A stretch of 6,450 nucleotides of DNA from Frankiales bacterium. Its GTDB lineage: Bacteria > Actinomycetota > Actinomycetes > Mycobacteriales > SCTD01. Of the stretch, positions 1 to 5,936 are shown one piece after another (within the stretch, counting starts at the first letter, position 1; each line of letters starts with the position of its first letter). The position numbers and the translations under genes were made by a program. The stretch covers positions 1 to 6,450 of the forward strand of contig JAODNF010000097.1 of the NCBI GenBank assembly GCA_025464915.1. The letters are read 5' to 3'. Under the pieces are notes generated by a model. The model did no database searches. It was given only the letters and a program-made list of their open reading frames with translations, and had not been told where the DNA came from.

Positions 1-342
1 CGCGACAAGGACCTGCTCAAGGTCGGCGGCGAGAACGTCAGCGCCCGCGAGGTCGAGGACGCCTGCCGCGTCGTGCCTGGCATCGCTGAGGTCGCCGTCG
101 TCGGCAAGCACCACGAGTGGCTCTCGATGGTCCCCGTCGCGTTCGTCATCAAGGGCCCGGGTGCCGAGCCCGACGACCAGCTCTTCGAAAAGGCCATCAT
201 CGAGGCCTGCGCCGGTGCGCTCGCCGACTTCAAGGTGCCCCGCGCCGTCTACGTCGTCGACGAGTTCCCGCGCGCGACGCTCGAGAAGGTCGCCAAGAAC
301 GTCCTGCGCGAGATCGCCGACGCCAAGCCCGCGATCGACTGA
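1..342 (+). CDS. Acyl-CoA synthetase / AMP-dependent CoA ligase, C-terminal end (5' truncated by window)
   Basis: Only the last 113 residues are present; the reading frame is open at base 1 and ends with TGA at 340-342. This is the small C-terminal domain of the class I adenylate-forming (ANL) superfamily, which activates a carboxylic acid with ATP and passes it to coenzyme A. Visible residues 1-20 hold the hinge/A8-type motif (RDKDLLKVGGENV followed by REVE). Near the end, FPRATLEKVAKNVLRE matches the A10 motif, with Lys96 of the visible part in the place of the catalytic lysine that normally follows TG. Here Leu-Glu replaces that Thr-Gly; from memory, such a variant also occurs in crotonobetaine/carnitine-CoA-ligase-like members, so a CaiC-like ligase is possible. 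Substrate specificity lies in the missing N-terminal domain. The internal GTG at 73 is not the true start. The gene converges on the VOC gene with no base between the stop codons. Confidence 0.9.
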   Translation, partial: RDKDLLKVGGENVSAREVEDACRVVPGIAEVAVVGKHHEWLSMVPVAFVIKGPGAEPDDQLFEKAIIEACAGALADFKVPRAVYVVDEFPRATLEKVAKNVLREIADAKPAID

Positions 343-771
343 TCAGCGGAGGCGCTCGAAGATCGTGCGCATGTCGGGCGACAGCCGCATCAGCTCGACC
401 CACGACCCGAGCGGACCTCCTGGTACGTAGGCGAAGTCCATGCCCACGCCTGGGAAGGAGCCCTGCTGGACGACCTCCGGAGCCGCGGCCACCGCGGCGT
501 CGAAGTCCTCCGGCTCCCACGCCACGTGGTGCAGCCCGGCTCCGGTTTCGGTGTACAGGCTCTCGCCGCGGACGGGCTGGATCAGCTCGAGCTGCATGGC
601 GCCGCTGTACCCGATCGCCACGTGCACGACGAAGTCGGCGGGCCGGCCGCGGTACGTGCAGTAGTCGGGTCCGAACGCGACGTCGGGCACGTGCATCCAC
701 CGCACGTCGTGCGCCTTCATCGCCGTCTCGATGTCGTCGACGACCCAGCAGACCTGGGTCAGCGGTCCCAT
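343..771 (-). CDS. VOC family (glyoxalase/methylmalonyl-CoA epimerase-like) protein
   Basis: The product is 142 aa, a usual length for a single-chain protein with two beta-alpha-beta-beta-beta modules of the vicinal oxygen chelate fold. The N-terminal strand reads LTQVCWVVDDIETAM. The first module ends in QLELIQP (Glu62), the second opens with GLHHVAW (His81/His82) and ends in GSWVELM (Glu126). These match the metal-ligand positions of the family, except that the first ligand position, often His, is Gln6. Overall it most resembles the Glyoxalase_4 type (PF13669). The reaction is unknown: epimerase, lyase and dioxygenase-like activities all occur in this fold. The ATG at 771-769 overlaps the amidase stop by one base (TGATG on the minus strand) and has no strong Shine-Dalgarno of its own, so translation is probably coupled to the amidase. 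Longer upstream starts in this frame would run into the amidase and are not needed. Family assignment is firm, function is not. Confidence 0.9.
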   Translation of the reverse strand: MGPLTQVCWVVDDIETAMKAHDVRWMHVPDVAFGPDYCTYRGRPADFVVHVAIGYSGAMQLELIQPVRGESLYTETGAGLHHVAWEPEDFDAAVAAAPEVVQQGSFPGVGMDFAYVPGGPLGSWVELMRLSPDMRTIFERLR

Positions 772-2147
772 CACGCGAGCGTCCGGAACGGCCGGGCTTC
801 CTCGAGCTCGTAGGCGATCTCGAGCAGCGTCCGCTCGTCCTCGTGGGCCGCGGAGAAGTGCATGCCCAGAGGGCGTCCGTCCGAGGTCTGCTCCAGTGGC
901 AGGCTGATGGCCGGGCTGCCGGTGGCGTTGTTCAGCGGGGTGAAGCCGGCGTAGTCGCGCAGCCGCTCGAACAGCACGTCGAAGGGCACCGCCGGGGACA
1001 GGTAGCCGAGCTCGGGGGTCGTGTGGGACAGCGTCGGCGACAGCACCAGGTCCCGACCGCGCAGCGACTCGGCGTACACGAGCCTCGAGGCCCGCAGCCG
1101 GCGCACCGCACCCGGGAAGTCCTTGCGGCGCTGGGAGAAGAACTCCTCGAGCCCGATCGTGAGGCCGTCCGCCTTGGCCCTGTCCCAACCGGGGAACACC
1201 CGCGGCCCGGACTTCATCACGAACCAGCCGCAGAAGCCCCAGTAGAGCCGGAAGTCCTGGGCGAACTGCTCGTCGAAGGGGATCGGCATCTCCTCGACGT
1301 GGTGCCCGAGACCGGAGAGCAGGTCCGCCGTCCGGTCCAGCGCGGACAGGGTCTCCGCGTCGCTCTCACCACGGACGCTGTGCCGCACCAGGCCGATCCG
1401 CAACCGGCGCGACGACGGCCCCTCGACGAGGCCGATCGGGCGCAGCTTCCCGCGGCGCTCGGTGTGGGCGAGGAAGTGCGCCGTGTCCCGCACGGTCCGG
1501 GAGACGCAGCCGTTGTTGACCAGTTGGACCGGCATCACGCGTTCGAGCGGGTCGGGGGCCCAGCGACCGCGCGTCGGCTTGAGCCCGACCAGTCCGTTGA
1601 CCGCCGCCGGGATGCGGATGGACCCGCCGCCGTCGTTGGCGTGCGCGATGGGCACGACTCCCGCCGCGACCAGGGCCGCGGACCCTCCCGACGAGGCTCC
1701 GGCCGAGTACGCCGGGTCCCACGGGTTGCGGACGGGCTCGCCGGTCATGAACTCGGTCGAGGCGTTGAGGCCGATCTCCGGCAGCCGCGACTTGCCGAGG
1801 GCGACGACCCCCGTGCTCAGCACGGTTCGCGCCGAGACGCTGGTGCGCTTCGCGGGCTTGGCGACGAAGGCCTCCGACCCCATGTTCGTGGGCCAGCCCT
1901 CGACGTCGACGTTGTCCTTGATGAAGGTCGGCACTCCGCTGAAGGGCCCCGGCACCGGCTCGCCGGCGAGGGCCCGCTCAGCGTCGACGAGCTGCACGGC
2001 GTGCAGGCCGTCGACCTTCGCCAGGCGGGCGAGGGACGCCTCGATCACCTCGCGCCGGCTCACCTCCCGGTCCCGGATCCGGGCCGCCAGCGCGATCCCG
2101 TCGAGATCACCGAGGACGTCGTCACCGAAGGCGTGGAGGGAGCTCAC
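771..2147 (-). CDS. Amidase (amidase-signature family hydrolase)
   Basis: The product is 458 aa, normal for the amidase-signature (PF01425) family, which hydrolyses carboxylic amides in the cytoplasm. The catalytic triad is complete: Lys77 in FIKDN, cis-Ser152 in AGASSGGS and nucleophile Ser176 in NDGGGSIRIPA. The spacings of 75 and 24 residues equal those of the Lys142/Ser217/Ser241 triad of fatty acid amide hydrolase. GLVGLKPTRGR follows at 186-195, and the C-terminal GRPLGMHF motif is intact. The local pattern (NPW..., AHANDGGGSIRIPA, GLKPTRGR) resembles the 6-aminohexanoate-cyclic-dimer hydrolase (NylA)-like branch, but the substrate cannot be deduced. No GatB or GatC partner is adjacent, which argues against a tRNA amidotransferase GatA. 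The start chosen is GTG at 2147, giving an N-terminus SSLHAFGDDVLGDLDG that looks like family N-termini; no other start codon lies nearby. A GGAGGG at 2154-2149 lies only one base upstream of it. The stop overlaps the VOC start. Confidence 0.93.
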   Translation of the reverse strand: MSSLHAFGDDVLGDLDGIALAARIRDREVSRREVIEASLARLAKVDGLHAVQLVDAERALAGEPVPGPFSGVPTFIKDNVDVEGWPTNMGSEAFVAKPAKRTSVSARTVLSTGVVALGKSRLPEIGLNASTEFMTGEPVRNPWDPAYSAGASSGGSAALVAAGVVPIAHANDGGGSIRIPAAVNGLVGLKPTRGRWAPDPLERVMPVQLVNNGCVSRTVRDTAHFLAHTERRGKLRPIGLVEGPSSRRLRIGLVRHSVRGESDAETLSALDRTADLLSGLGHHVEEMPIPFDEQFAQDFRLYWGFCGWFVMKSGPRVFPGWDRAKADGLTIGLEEFFSQRRKDFPGAVRRLRASRLVYAESLRGRDLVLSPTLSHTTPELGYLSPAVPFDVLFERLRDYAGFTPLNNATGSPAISLPLEQTSDGRPLGMHFSAAHEDERTLLEIAYELEEARPFRTLA

Positions 2148-2222
2148 GCCCTCCAGTGTGCGGGACTGAGGGACGACTGAGCGCAGCAGGTGCTGTCGCC
2201 GTCGACGGGGCACAGTGACGGC
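2148..2222. promoter_or_regulatory. Divergent intergenic region between amidase and phosphoesterase lipoprotein
   Basis: These 75 bases separate two divergently transcribed genes, so promoters for both probably lie here or in the first codons. No TAnnnT-type -10 box is present: the stretch contains no TA dinucleotide, so promoter positions cannot be assigned. It does contain a direct repeat (listed separately). The lipoprotein start lacks a strong Shine-Dalgarno sequence; the nearest purine run is GGGG at 2207-2210, about 12 bases upstream. Confidence 0.4.
2164..2181. repeat. Direct repeat GACTGAG x2, 11 bp apart
   Basis: GACTGAG occurs at 2164-2170 and again at 2175-2181, start to start 11 bp, or about one DNA helical turn. 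It lies in the divergent intergenic region, between the starts of the amidase and phosphoesterase genes. Paired half-sites one turn apart are a usual layout for a dimeric regulator, but two 7-mers can arise by chance and no regulator gene is next door. The assignment is tentative. Confidence 0.25.
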
Positions 2223-3125
2223 ATGCGTCGTGCCCTCGTCCTGCTGCTGCTGGTCACCGCCTGCAGCTCGACCAGCACGAGCCCGCCCGCCCAGAGCCCC
2301 TCGGCCACGACCTCGCTGTCTGCGGCACCCACCGCCACCGCCACGAGACCTCCGGCTGCGCAGGGGATCTCGAAGGTCCTCACGATCGTGGAGGAGAACC
2401 ACGGGACGCAGAGCGCACGGGCCGGGATGCCCTACCTCGCCTCGCTCGCGGACCAGTACGGCGTGGCGACCGACTACCGCTCGCTCACGCACCCGTCCCT
2501 GCCGAACTACCTCGCGATGGCTGCCGGTTCGACGTTCGGCATCAGCGACGACGACGGCCCCTCCGCCCATCCGGTGAGCGGACCGTCCGTCTTCGACCTC
2601 GCCCTGCAGCGCGGGCACACCGCCACCGTCTACGCCGAGTCGATGCCGTCGCCCTGCCACCCCAGCAGCGGCGGTCGTTACGCCGCGCGGCACAACACCT
2701 GGACCTACTTCCCGGCCAGCAGCCAGTGCGCGGGCCACGACGTCTCCGCCGACGGGTTCAGCGCGGACGTCACCGCGGGCCGGCTGCCGGACGTCGGGTT
2801 GCTGGTCCCCGACCTCTGCCACGACGCGCACGACTGCTCTCTCGCGACTGCCGACTCCTACCTGCAGGACGTCATGCGCACGGTCCTCGCGGGGCCGGAC
2901 TGGCAGGCTGGACGGCTGGCGGTGGTCGTCACCTTCGATGAGGTGGAGGGTGACGAGAGCGGGACGCTCCTCACGGTCGTCGTCGCTCCGGCCCTGGAGC
3001 ACGCGCGCATCGGCGTACCCCTGTCGCACCTGAGCTGGTGCCGCTGGATGACCGACCTGGTGGGTGCCCCGCCGCTGCGGGACGCGGCTCGCGCGCGCTC
3101 TCTCGGCGACGCGTTCGGCCTGTAG
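2223..3125 (+). CDS. Secreted lipoprotein, phosphoesterase/acid phosphatase family (PF04185-like)
   Basis: The product is 300 aa. It begins MRRALVLLLLVTAC, a lipoprotein signal peptide with lipobox VTAC and lipidated Cys14. A Ser/Thr/Pro/Ala-rich linker follows to about residue 47 and would hold the enzyme away from the membrane. The globular part carries marks of the PF04185 family (acid phosphatases and phospholipase-C-like enzymes of the alkaline-phosphatase fold). These are TIVEENHG (54-61), SLTHPSLPNYLAM (87-99, probable nucleophile and metal region), VPDLCHDAHDCS (195-206) and VVVTFDEVEGDESG (234-247). Cys145, 169, 199 and 205 could form two disulfides outside the cell. It probably releases phosphate from an extracellular phosphoester; the substrate is not evident. 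The start is ATG 2223 because it gives a standard MRR n-region. A GTG at 2190 in the same frame would add 11 polar residues before the signal peptide and is less likely. The propeller gene follows after 73 bp. Confidence 0.88.
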   Translation: MRRALVLLLLVTACSSTSTSPPAQSPSATTSLSAAPTATATRPPAAQGISKVLTIVEENHGTQSARAGMPYLASLADQYGVATDYRSLTHPSLPNYLAMAAGSTFGISDDDGPSAHPVSGPSVFDLALQRGHTATVYAESMPSPCHPSSGGRYAARHNTWTYFPASSQCAGHDVSADGFSADVTAGRLPDVGLLVPDLCHDAHDCSLATADSYLQDVMRTVLAGPDWQAGRLAVVVTFDEVEGDESGTLLTVVVAPALEHARIGVPLSHLSWCRWMTDLVGAPPLRDAARARSLGDAFGL

Positions 3126-3188
3126 GGACCTGTACAGACAAACCGGGGCAGAACGTGTTTCACTTCGGCGGCTGCTGCGTTGCCACCC

Positions 3189-3194
3189 AGGAGG
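3189..3194 (+). promoter_or_regulatory. Ribosome-binding site of the propeller gene
   Basis: A full AGGAGG lies 4 bases before the ATG at 3199 and decides that start over upstream candidates in the same frame, such as the GTG at 3064. It is one of the strongest Shine-Dalgarno sequences in the window. The 73-bp gap it sits in (3126-3198) shows no clear promoter or hairpin. Confidence 0.8.
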
Positions 3195-3198
3195 CACG

Positions 3199-4548
3199 AT
3201 GCGACGTCCCGCTCTGCTCGCCACCCCACTGCTGCTCGCCGGGCTCGTCCTGACCCATCCCGCGGGGGCCGCACCGCCGAGGGTCACCGGCGTCTTCGAG
3301 CAGCAGCTGACCTTCGACGACGCGTACGCCGAGGGCGAGCCGAGCATCGCGGTGAACCCGCGCAACCCGAACAACATCATCCTCACCTTCCTCGCCAACG
3401 TGGGCTACGGCTTCTACGGCGTCGAGCACGGCCACGTGCCCACCAGCACACGTGACCGGGAGCAGGCGATGCAGGGCTGCGACGAGCTCATCACCTTCGA
3501 CGCAGGCCGGCACTGGAAGCGCCAGCAGCTGCCGATCGCCAGCTTCGCGCAGGACCCGACCCGGCCGAACTGCTCCGACACCCTCGTGCTCTTCGACGAC
3601 GAGGGGGTCGCCTACGTCGTCGGCTCCAACTTCCAGTTCCCGTCCTTCGCCGCCGGCCAGGGGGACTTCCGCCTCATCCGCTCCTACGACGGCGGCCGGA
3701 CGTGGTCGAAGGCGTCGGTGGTCTCGCCCGCGATCCTCAGTCCCGGTAGCGACCCGGCTGCCTGGCAGGGCGCCCGCTTCTACGACGACCGCGAGTTCAT
3801 GGCCCTCGACCGCGACACCGGCCTGCTGTACGTGAACGGCACCCAGGGCCGGGTCGCGGCCGACGGCCAGGGCAACCTCGAGTACCTCGCGACCTCCCGC
3901 GACGGCGGCCGGACCTGGGCCAACGCGATCGCCGTCGGCACCGCCTCGGCCGTGCAGCTCGCCGCTGCCCACGGCATCGTGCTGTTCGCGTCGCCGCCAC
4001 CGACGACCGGTAGCAGCGGCGAGTGCAGCGACTGCACGGACGTCGTCGTGAGCACCGACGGCGGGCAGAGCGTCGTCCGGCGTGCCACCCTCATCCCGGG
4101 CATCGGTGTCGGGCCGGCCTCGGTGGCAGACCCGCGGCACAAGGGCCACTTCGCCGTGGTCACGTCCGACAGCAGCGGCGCCCTCGTGGTCTACCTGACC
4201 ACCGATGCCGGCAAGCGCTTCACGAAGGTCGGCCGCATCGCCGTACCCGGCCGGTCGCCTGCCAAGCTCTGGCTGGACTGGACCCGTGACGGCGTCCTGG
4301 GCATCGGGTGGCGCGGCACCACGGGCGACGGGCACTACGGCTTCTGGGGTGCGGTGTCCTTCGACGAGGGTCGGCACTTCACGGTGCGTCGCATCAGCAA
4401 GGTCGACTCCCCCAAGAGCACCGGCGTCTGGGTCGCCGGCGACGACACGTCCGCGATCTGGCTGACCCACGACCGGTTCTACGCGAGCTGGGGCGACTGG
4501 CGCACCGGAAGCCTGCAGACGTACTGGGGCGGCTTCGCCTTCACGTAG
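3199..4548 (+). CDS. Secreted sialidase-like beta-propeller with six Asp-box (BNR) repeats
   Basis: The product is 449 aa. Residues 1-24 form a signal peptide (MRR n-region, hydrophobic core, probable cleavage at AGA-APP). The rest is a beta-propeller. Six Asp-box motifs (S/T-x-D-x-G-x-x-W/F) start near residues 99, 162, 233, 285, 334 and 387; examples are SYDGGRTW and SRDGGRTW. Those two share an identical 14-base stretch at 3688-3701 and 3901-3914. The fourth ends in Val and the last two in Phe. After the signal peptide comes EPSIAVNPRNPNNI, common in this group of secreted repeat proteins, and FYDDREFMALD (194-204) is the usual second-blade element. No (F/Y)RIP motif or clear arginine triad of true sialidases is visible, so glycosidase activity should not be assumed; a carbohydrate-binding or structural role is equally possible. 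Cys94/Cys125 and Cys276/Cys279 may form disulfides. The DinB gene starts 10 bp after the stop. Confidence 0.88.
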   Translation: MRRPALLATPLLLAGLVLTHPAGAAPPRVTGVFEQQLTFDDAYAEGEPSIAVNPRNPNNIILTFLANVGYGFYGVEHGHVPTSTRDREQAMQGCDELITFDAGRHWKRQQLPIASFAQDPTRPNCSDTLVLFDDEGVAYVVGSNFQFPSFAAGQGDFRLIRSYDGGRTWSKASVVSPAILSPGSDPAAWQGARFYDDREFMALDRDTGLLYVNGTQGRVAADGQGNLEYLATSRDGGRTWANAIAVGTASAVQLAAAHGIVLFASPPPTTGSSGECSDCTDVVVSTDGGQSVVRRATLIPGIGVGPASVADPRHKGHFAVVTSDSSGALVVYLTTDAGKRFTKVGRIAVPGRSPAKLWLDWTRDGVLGIGWRGTTGDGHYGFWGAVSFDEGRHFTVRRISKVDSPKSTGVWVAGDDTSAIWLTHDRFYASWGDWRTGSLQTYWGGFAFT

Positions 4549-4558
4549 CCTCGGCCAC

Positions 4559-5092
4559 ATGGACTGGGTCGAGGAGTCGCAGGACCCGCGCTCCGCGTTC
4601 GCCGACCCGGAGGGCGAGTGGGACACCCTCGTCGGCTACCTGCGGCACTACCGGCTGACGATCGAGATGAAGTGCGCCGACCTGACACCGGAGCAGCTCG
4701 CCACCCGATCCGTCCCGCCGTCGACGATGTCGCTGCTCGGCATGGTCCGGCACCTGGCCCGGGTCGAGCACAACTGGTTCGTCCGCGTGCTCGGCGGCCA
4801 GGGCCATCTCGACCGGATCTACTGGTCCGAGTCCGACGACGACCTCGACTTCAACGCTGCCGTCGGCACCCAGGCGTGCGTCGACGACGCCTGGTCCGCG
4901 TGGCGCCGTGAGGTCGCCGTCGCCGACGCCTACCTCGACACCGAGCACGACCTCGCCGAGCACGTTCCGCTGCCCCGAGGCGGGACAGCACCCGTCCGGG
5001 ACGTCCTGGTCCACATGATCGAGGAGTACGCCCGGCACGCCGGCCACGTCGACCTGCTGCGGGAGTGCCTCGACGGGAGGACCGGCCAGTGA
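4559..5092 (+). CDS. DinB/DUF664-family protein (putative metal-dependent thiol transferase fold)
   Basis: The product is 177 aa and predicted cytoplasmic. It has the pattern of the DUF664 (PF04978) branch of the DinB/YfiT four-helix-bundle superfamily: a first helix LVGYLRHYRLTIEMKCADLTPEQL, then SVPPSTMSLLGMVRHLARVEHNWF (51-74). The C-terminal helix reads HMIEEYARHAGHVDLLRE (152-169). His65, His152, His160 and His163 are candidate metal ligands. Members of this superfamily in actinobacteria include mycothiol S-transferases, so a role in thiol-linked detoxification is a family-based guess only. The start is ATG 4559, which fits the usual N-terminus length. No Shine-Dalgarno is seen before it, and the gene lies 10 bp after the propeller stop, so it may depend on translation of that gene. 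Its end overlaps the HAD start by four bases (GTGA). Confidence 0.87.
   Translation: MDWVEESQDPRSAFADPEGEWDTLVGYLRHYRLTIEMKCADLTPEQLATRSVPPSTMSLLGMVRHLARVEHNWFVRVLGGQGHLDRIYWSESDDDLDFNAAVGTQACVDDAWSAWRREVAVADAYLDTEHDLAEHVPLPRGGTAPVRDVLVHMIEEYARHAGHVDLLRECLDGRTGQ
5075..5080 (+). promoter_or_regulatory. Ribosome-binding site of the HAD gene
   Basis: GGGAGG lies inside the last codons of the DinB gene, 8 bases before the GTG at 5089. It supports GTG 5089 as the HAD start rather than the in-frame GTG at 5065, which would add eight charged residues ahead of the first beta strand. Confidence 0.75.
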
Positions 5093-5724
5093 GCATTCGC
5101 GCCGTGCTGTTCGACTTCGGCGGTGTCTTCACCGACTCTCCCTTCGAGGCGTTCGGGAAGTACGCCGACTCCATCGGTGCGACCCGCGACCAGATCGACG
5201 CCATCGTGTTCGGCGGCTACGGCGTCGACGGCGACCACCCGTGGCACCGGGTCGAGCGCGGCGAGATCACTCTCGAGGCCGCCCGCGACGGCATCCTCGC
5301 GCTGGGTGAGGAGCAGGGCCTGGTCGTCGACATCTGGCAGGTTTTCATGACCATGAGCGCGAACCAGGGCGGCCTGCGGCACGGCTTGGTGGAGCACGTC
5401 CGCGTCCTCCGCGCAGCCGGGCTCAAGACCGGCATCGTCACCAACAACGTCGTCGAGTTCCGCGAGCACTGGCGCGCGATGCTGCCCGTCGCCGAGCTGT
5501 TCGACGTCATCGTGGACAGCAGCGAGGTCGGCGAGCGCAAGCCGAACCCCGCGATCTTCCGGCGCGCGGTCGCCCTGCTCGGGCTGCAGCCTGACGAGGT
5601 GCTCTTCCTCGACGACTACCCGGGCAACGTCACCGCTGCCCAGGAGCTCGGCATGCGCGCGGTGCTCGTGGACGGCGACGGCGCCAAGACCATCAGCGAC
5701 CTGCAGGCAGCCCTCACGAGCTAG
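5089..5724 (+). CDS. HAD-family hydrolase (phosphatase-like, subfamily IA type)
   Basis: The product is 211 aa, usual for a HAD hydrolase with a small helical cap. All four HAD motifs are visible. Motif I is VLFDFGGVF, with nucleophile Asp9; the usual second Asp is Gly11. Motif II is GIVTNN (Thr118), motif III GERKPNPAIF (Lys151) and motif IV VLFLDDYPGNV (Asp175/Asp176). The cap lies between about residues 15 and 95. The DFGGV form of motif I with LDD in motif IV is typical of the group that includes the N-terminal phosphatase domain of soluble epoxide hydrolase, ACAD10 and YihX-like sugar phosphatases. Loss of the second motif-I Asp occurs across that group, so it does not by itself mean an inactive enzyme. 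The substrate is unknown. The start at GTG 5089 overlaps the DinB stop, indicating translational coupling. A minus-strand small ORF converges on its 3' end, 3 bp away. Confidence 0.9.
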   Translation: MSIRAVLFDFGGVFTDSPFEAFGKYADSIGATRDQIDAIVFGGYGVDGDHPWHRVERGEITLEAARDGILALGEEQGLVVDIWQVFMTMSANQGGLRHGLVEHVRVLRAAGLKTGIVTNNVVEFREHWRAMLPVAELFDVIVDSSEVGERKPNPAIFRRAVALLGLQPDEVLFLDDYPGNVTAAQELGMRAVLVDGDGAKTISDLQAALTS

Positions 5725-5727
5725 CCG

Positions 5728-5871
5728 TCAGCGCGCCGCGATGGCGCGGCGACGGTCGACCGTCACCGGGACGTTGCGGACGCGGCGGTCCAGCAGCGCC
5801 TCGACGAGTTGTGTGCGCCGCACCAGGGCGAGGTCGAAGTGCTTGAGCACGGTGTTGACGAGGTGCATCAT
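5728..5871 (-). CDS. Small hypothetical protein (47 aa)
   Basis: This short ORF reads MMHLVNTVLKHFDLALVRRT and continues to a C-terminus of RRRAIAAR, then TGA. I do not recognise it. It looks coding because 44 of its 47 codons end in G or C, and because GGAGG (5880-5876) lies 4 bases before the first ATG (5871) and 7 before the second (5868). The predicted product is basic (nine Arg and one Lys against four acidic residues), with a hydrophobic or amphipathic N-terminal half and no signal peptide or clear membrane span. An in-frame TAG at 5901-5899 limits upstream extension, so it is not the tail of a longer intact ORF here, though it could be a remnant of a larger gene. The overlapping plus-strand frame (5741-5923) is Arg/Ser/Thr-rich with poor codons and is not credible. 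It could be a genuine small protein; no function can be given. Confidence 0.5.
   Translation of the reverse strand: MMHLVNTVLKHFDLALVRRTQLVEALLDRRVRNVPVTVDRRRAIAAR
5732..5764. terminator. Two adjacent inverted repeats, possible bidirectional terminator
   Basis: Just past the HAD stop, CGCGCC (5732-5737) pairs with GGCGCG (5743-5748) around a 5-base loop. The perfect 14-base palindrome GACGGTCGACCGTC follows at 5751-5764. The pair sits where the HAD gene and the small ORF converge, a natural place for termination from both sides. Neither hairpin is followed by a T-tract, and both also lie inside the codons of the small ORF, so this is only a weak terminator call. In GC-rich DNA the short hairpin may be chance. 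Confidence 0.3.
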
Positions 5872-5936
5872 CACGCCTCCACGAGGGTCACTGCCCGACT
5901 ACCCGCCGGAGGAGATCGCCTAACGCCGAGCTCGTC

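Noticed and set aside
771..2147. Amidase as a GatA subunit of the tRNA amidotransferase
   Set aside because: No GatB or GatC gene is adjacent, and the motif context is closer to stand-alone NylA-like amidases.
117..2180. 687-codon plus-strand frame opposite the amidase and VOC genes
   Set aside because: Arg/Pro/Ala-rich shadow with no recognisable motif; the minus strand carries complete catalytic motifs across the same bases.
771..3398. Very long minus-strand open frame (about 875 codons) reaching from the amidase back across the phosphoesterase gene
   Set aside because: Only the part below 2147 matches the amidase. The upstream part is antisense to the phosphoesterase, lacks any recognisable domain and is Arg/Gly/Val-rich, as expected for a mirror frame in GC-rich DNA.
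3688..3914. 14-base identical repeat GACGGCGGCCGGAC at 3688 and 3901
   Set aside because: It encodes the same Asp-box residues in two propeller blades, so it reflects protein repeats and not a mobile or regulatory element.
3160..4626. 488-codon minus-strand frame opposite the propeller gene
   Set aside because: It mirrors the propeller gene; the plus strand has a signal peptide, Asp-boxes and a strong ribosome-binding site, while the mirror protein shows no domain.
5741..5923. 60-codon plus-strand ORF after the HAD gene
   Set aside because: Ser/Thr/Arg-rich with poor codon use and no ribosome-binding site; the overlapping minus-strand 47-aa ORF has better coding signals.
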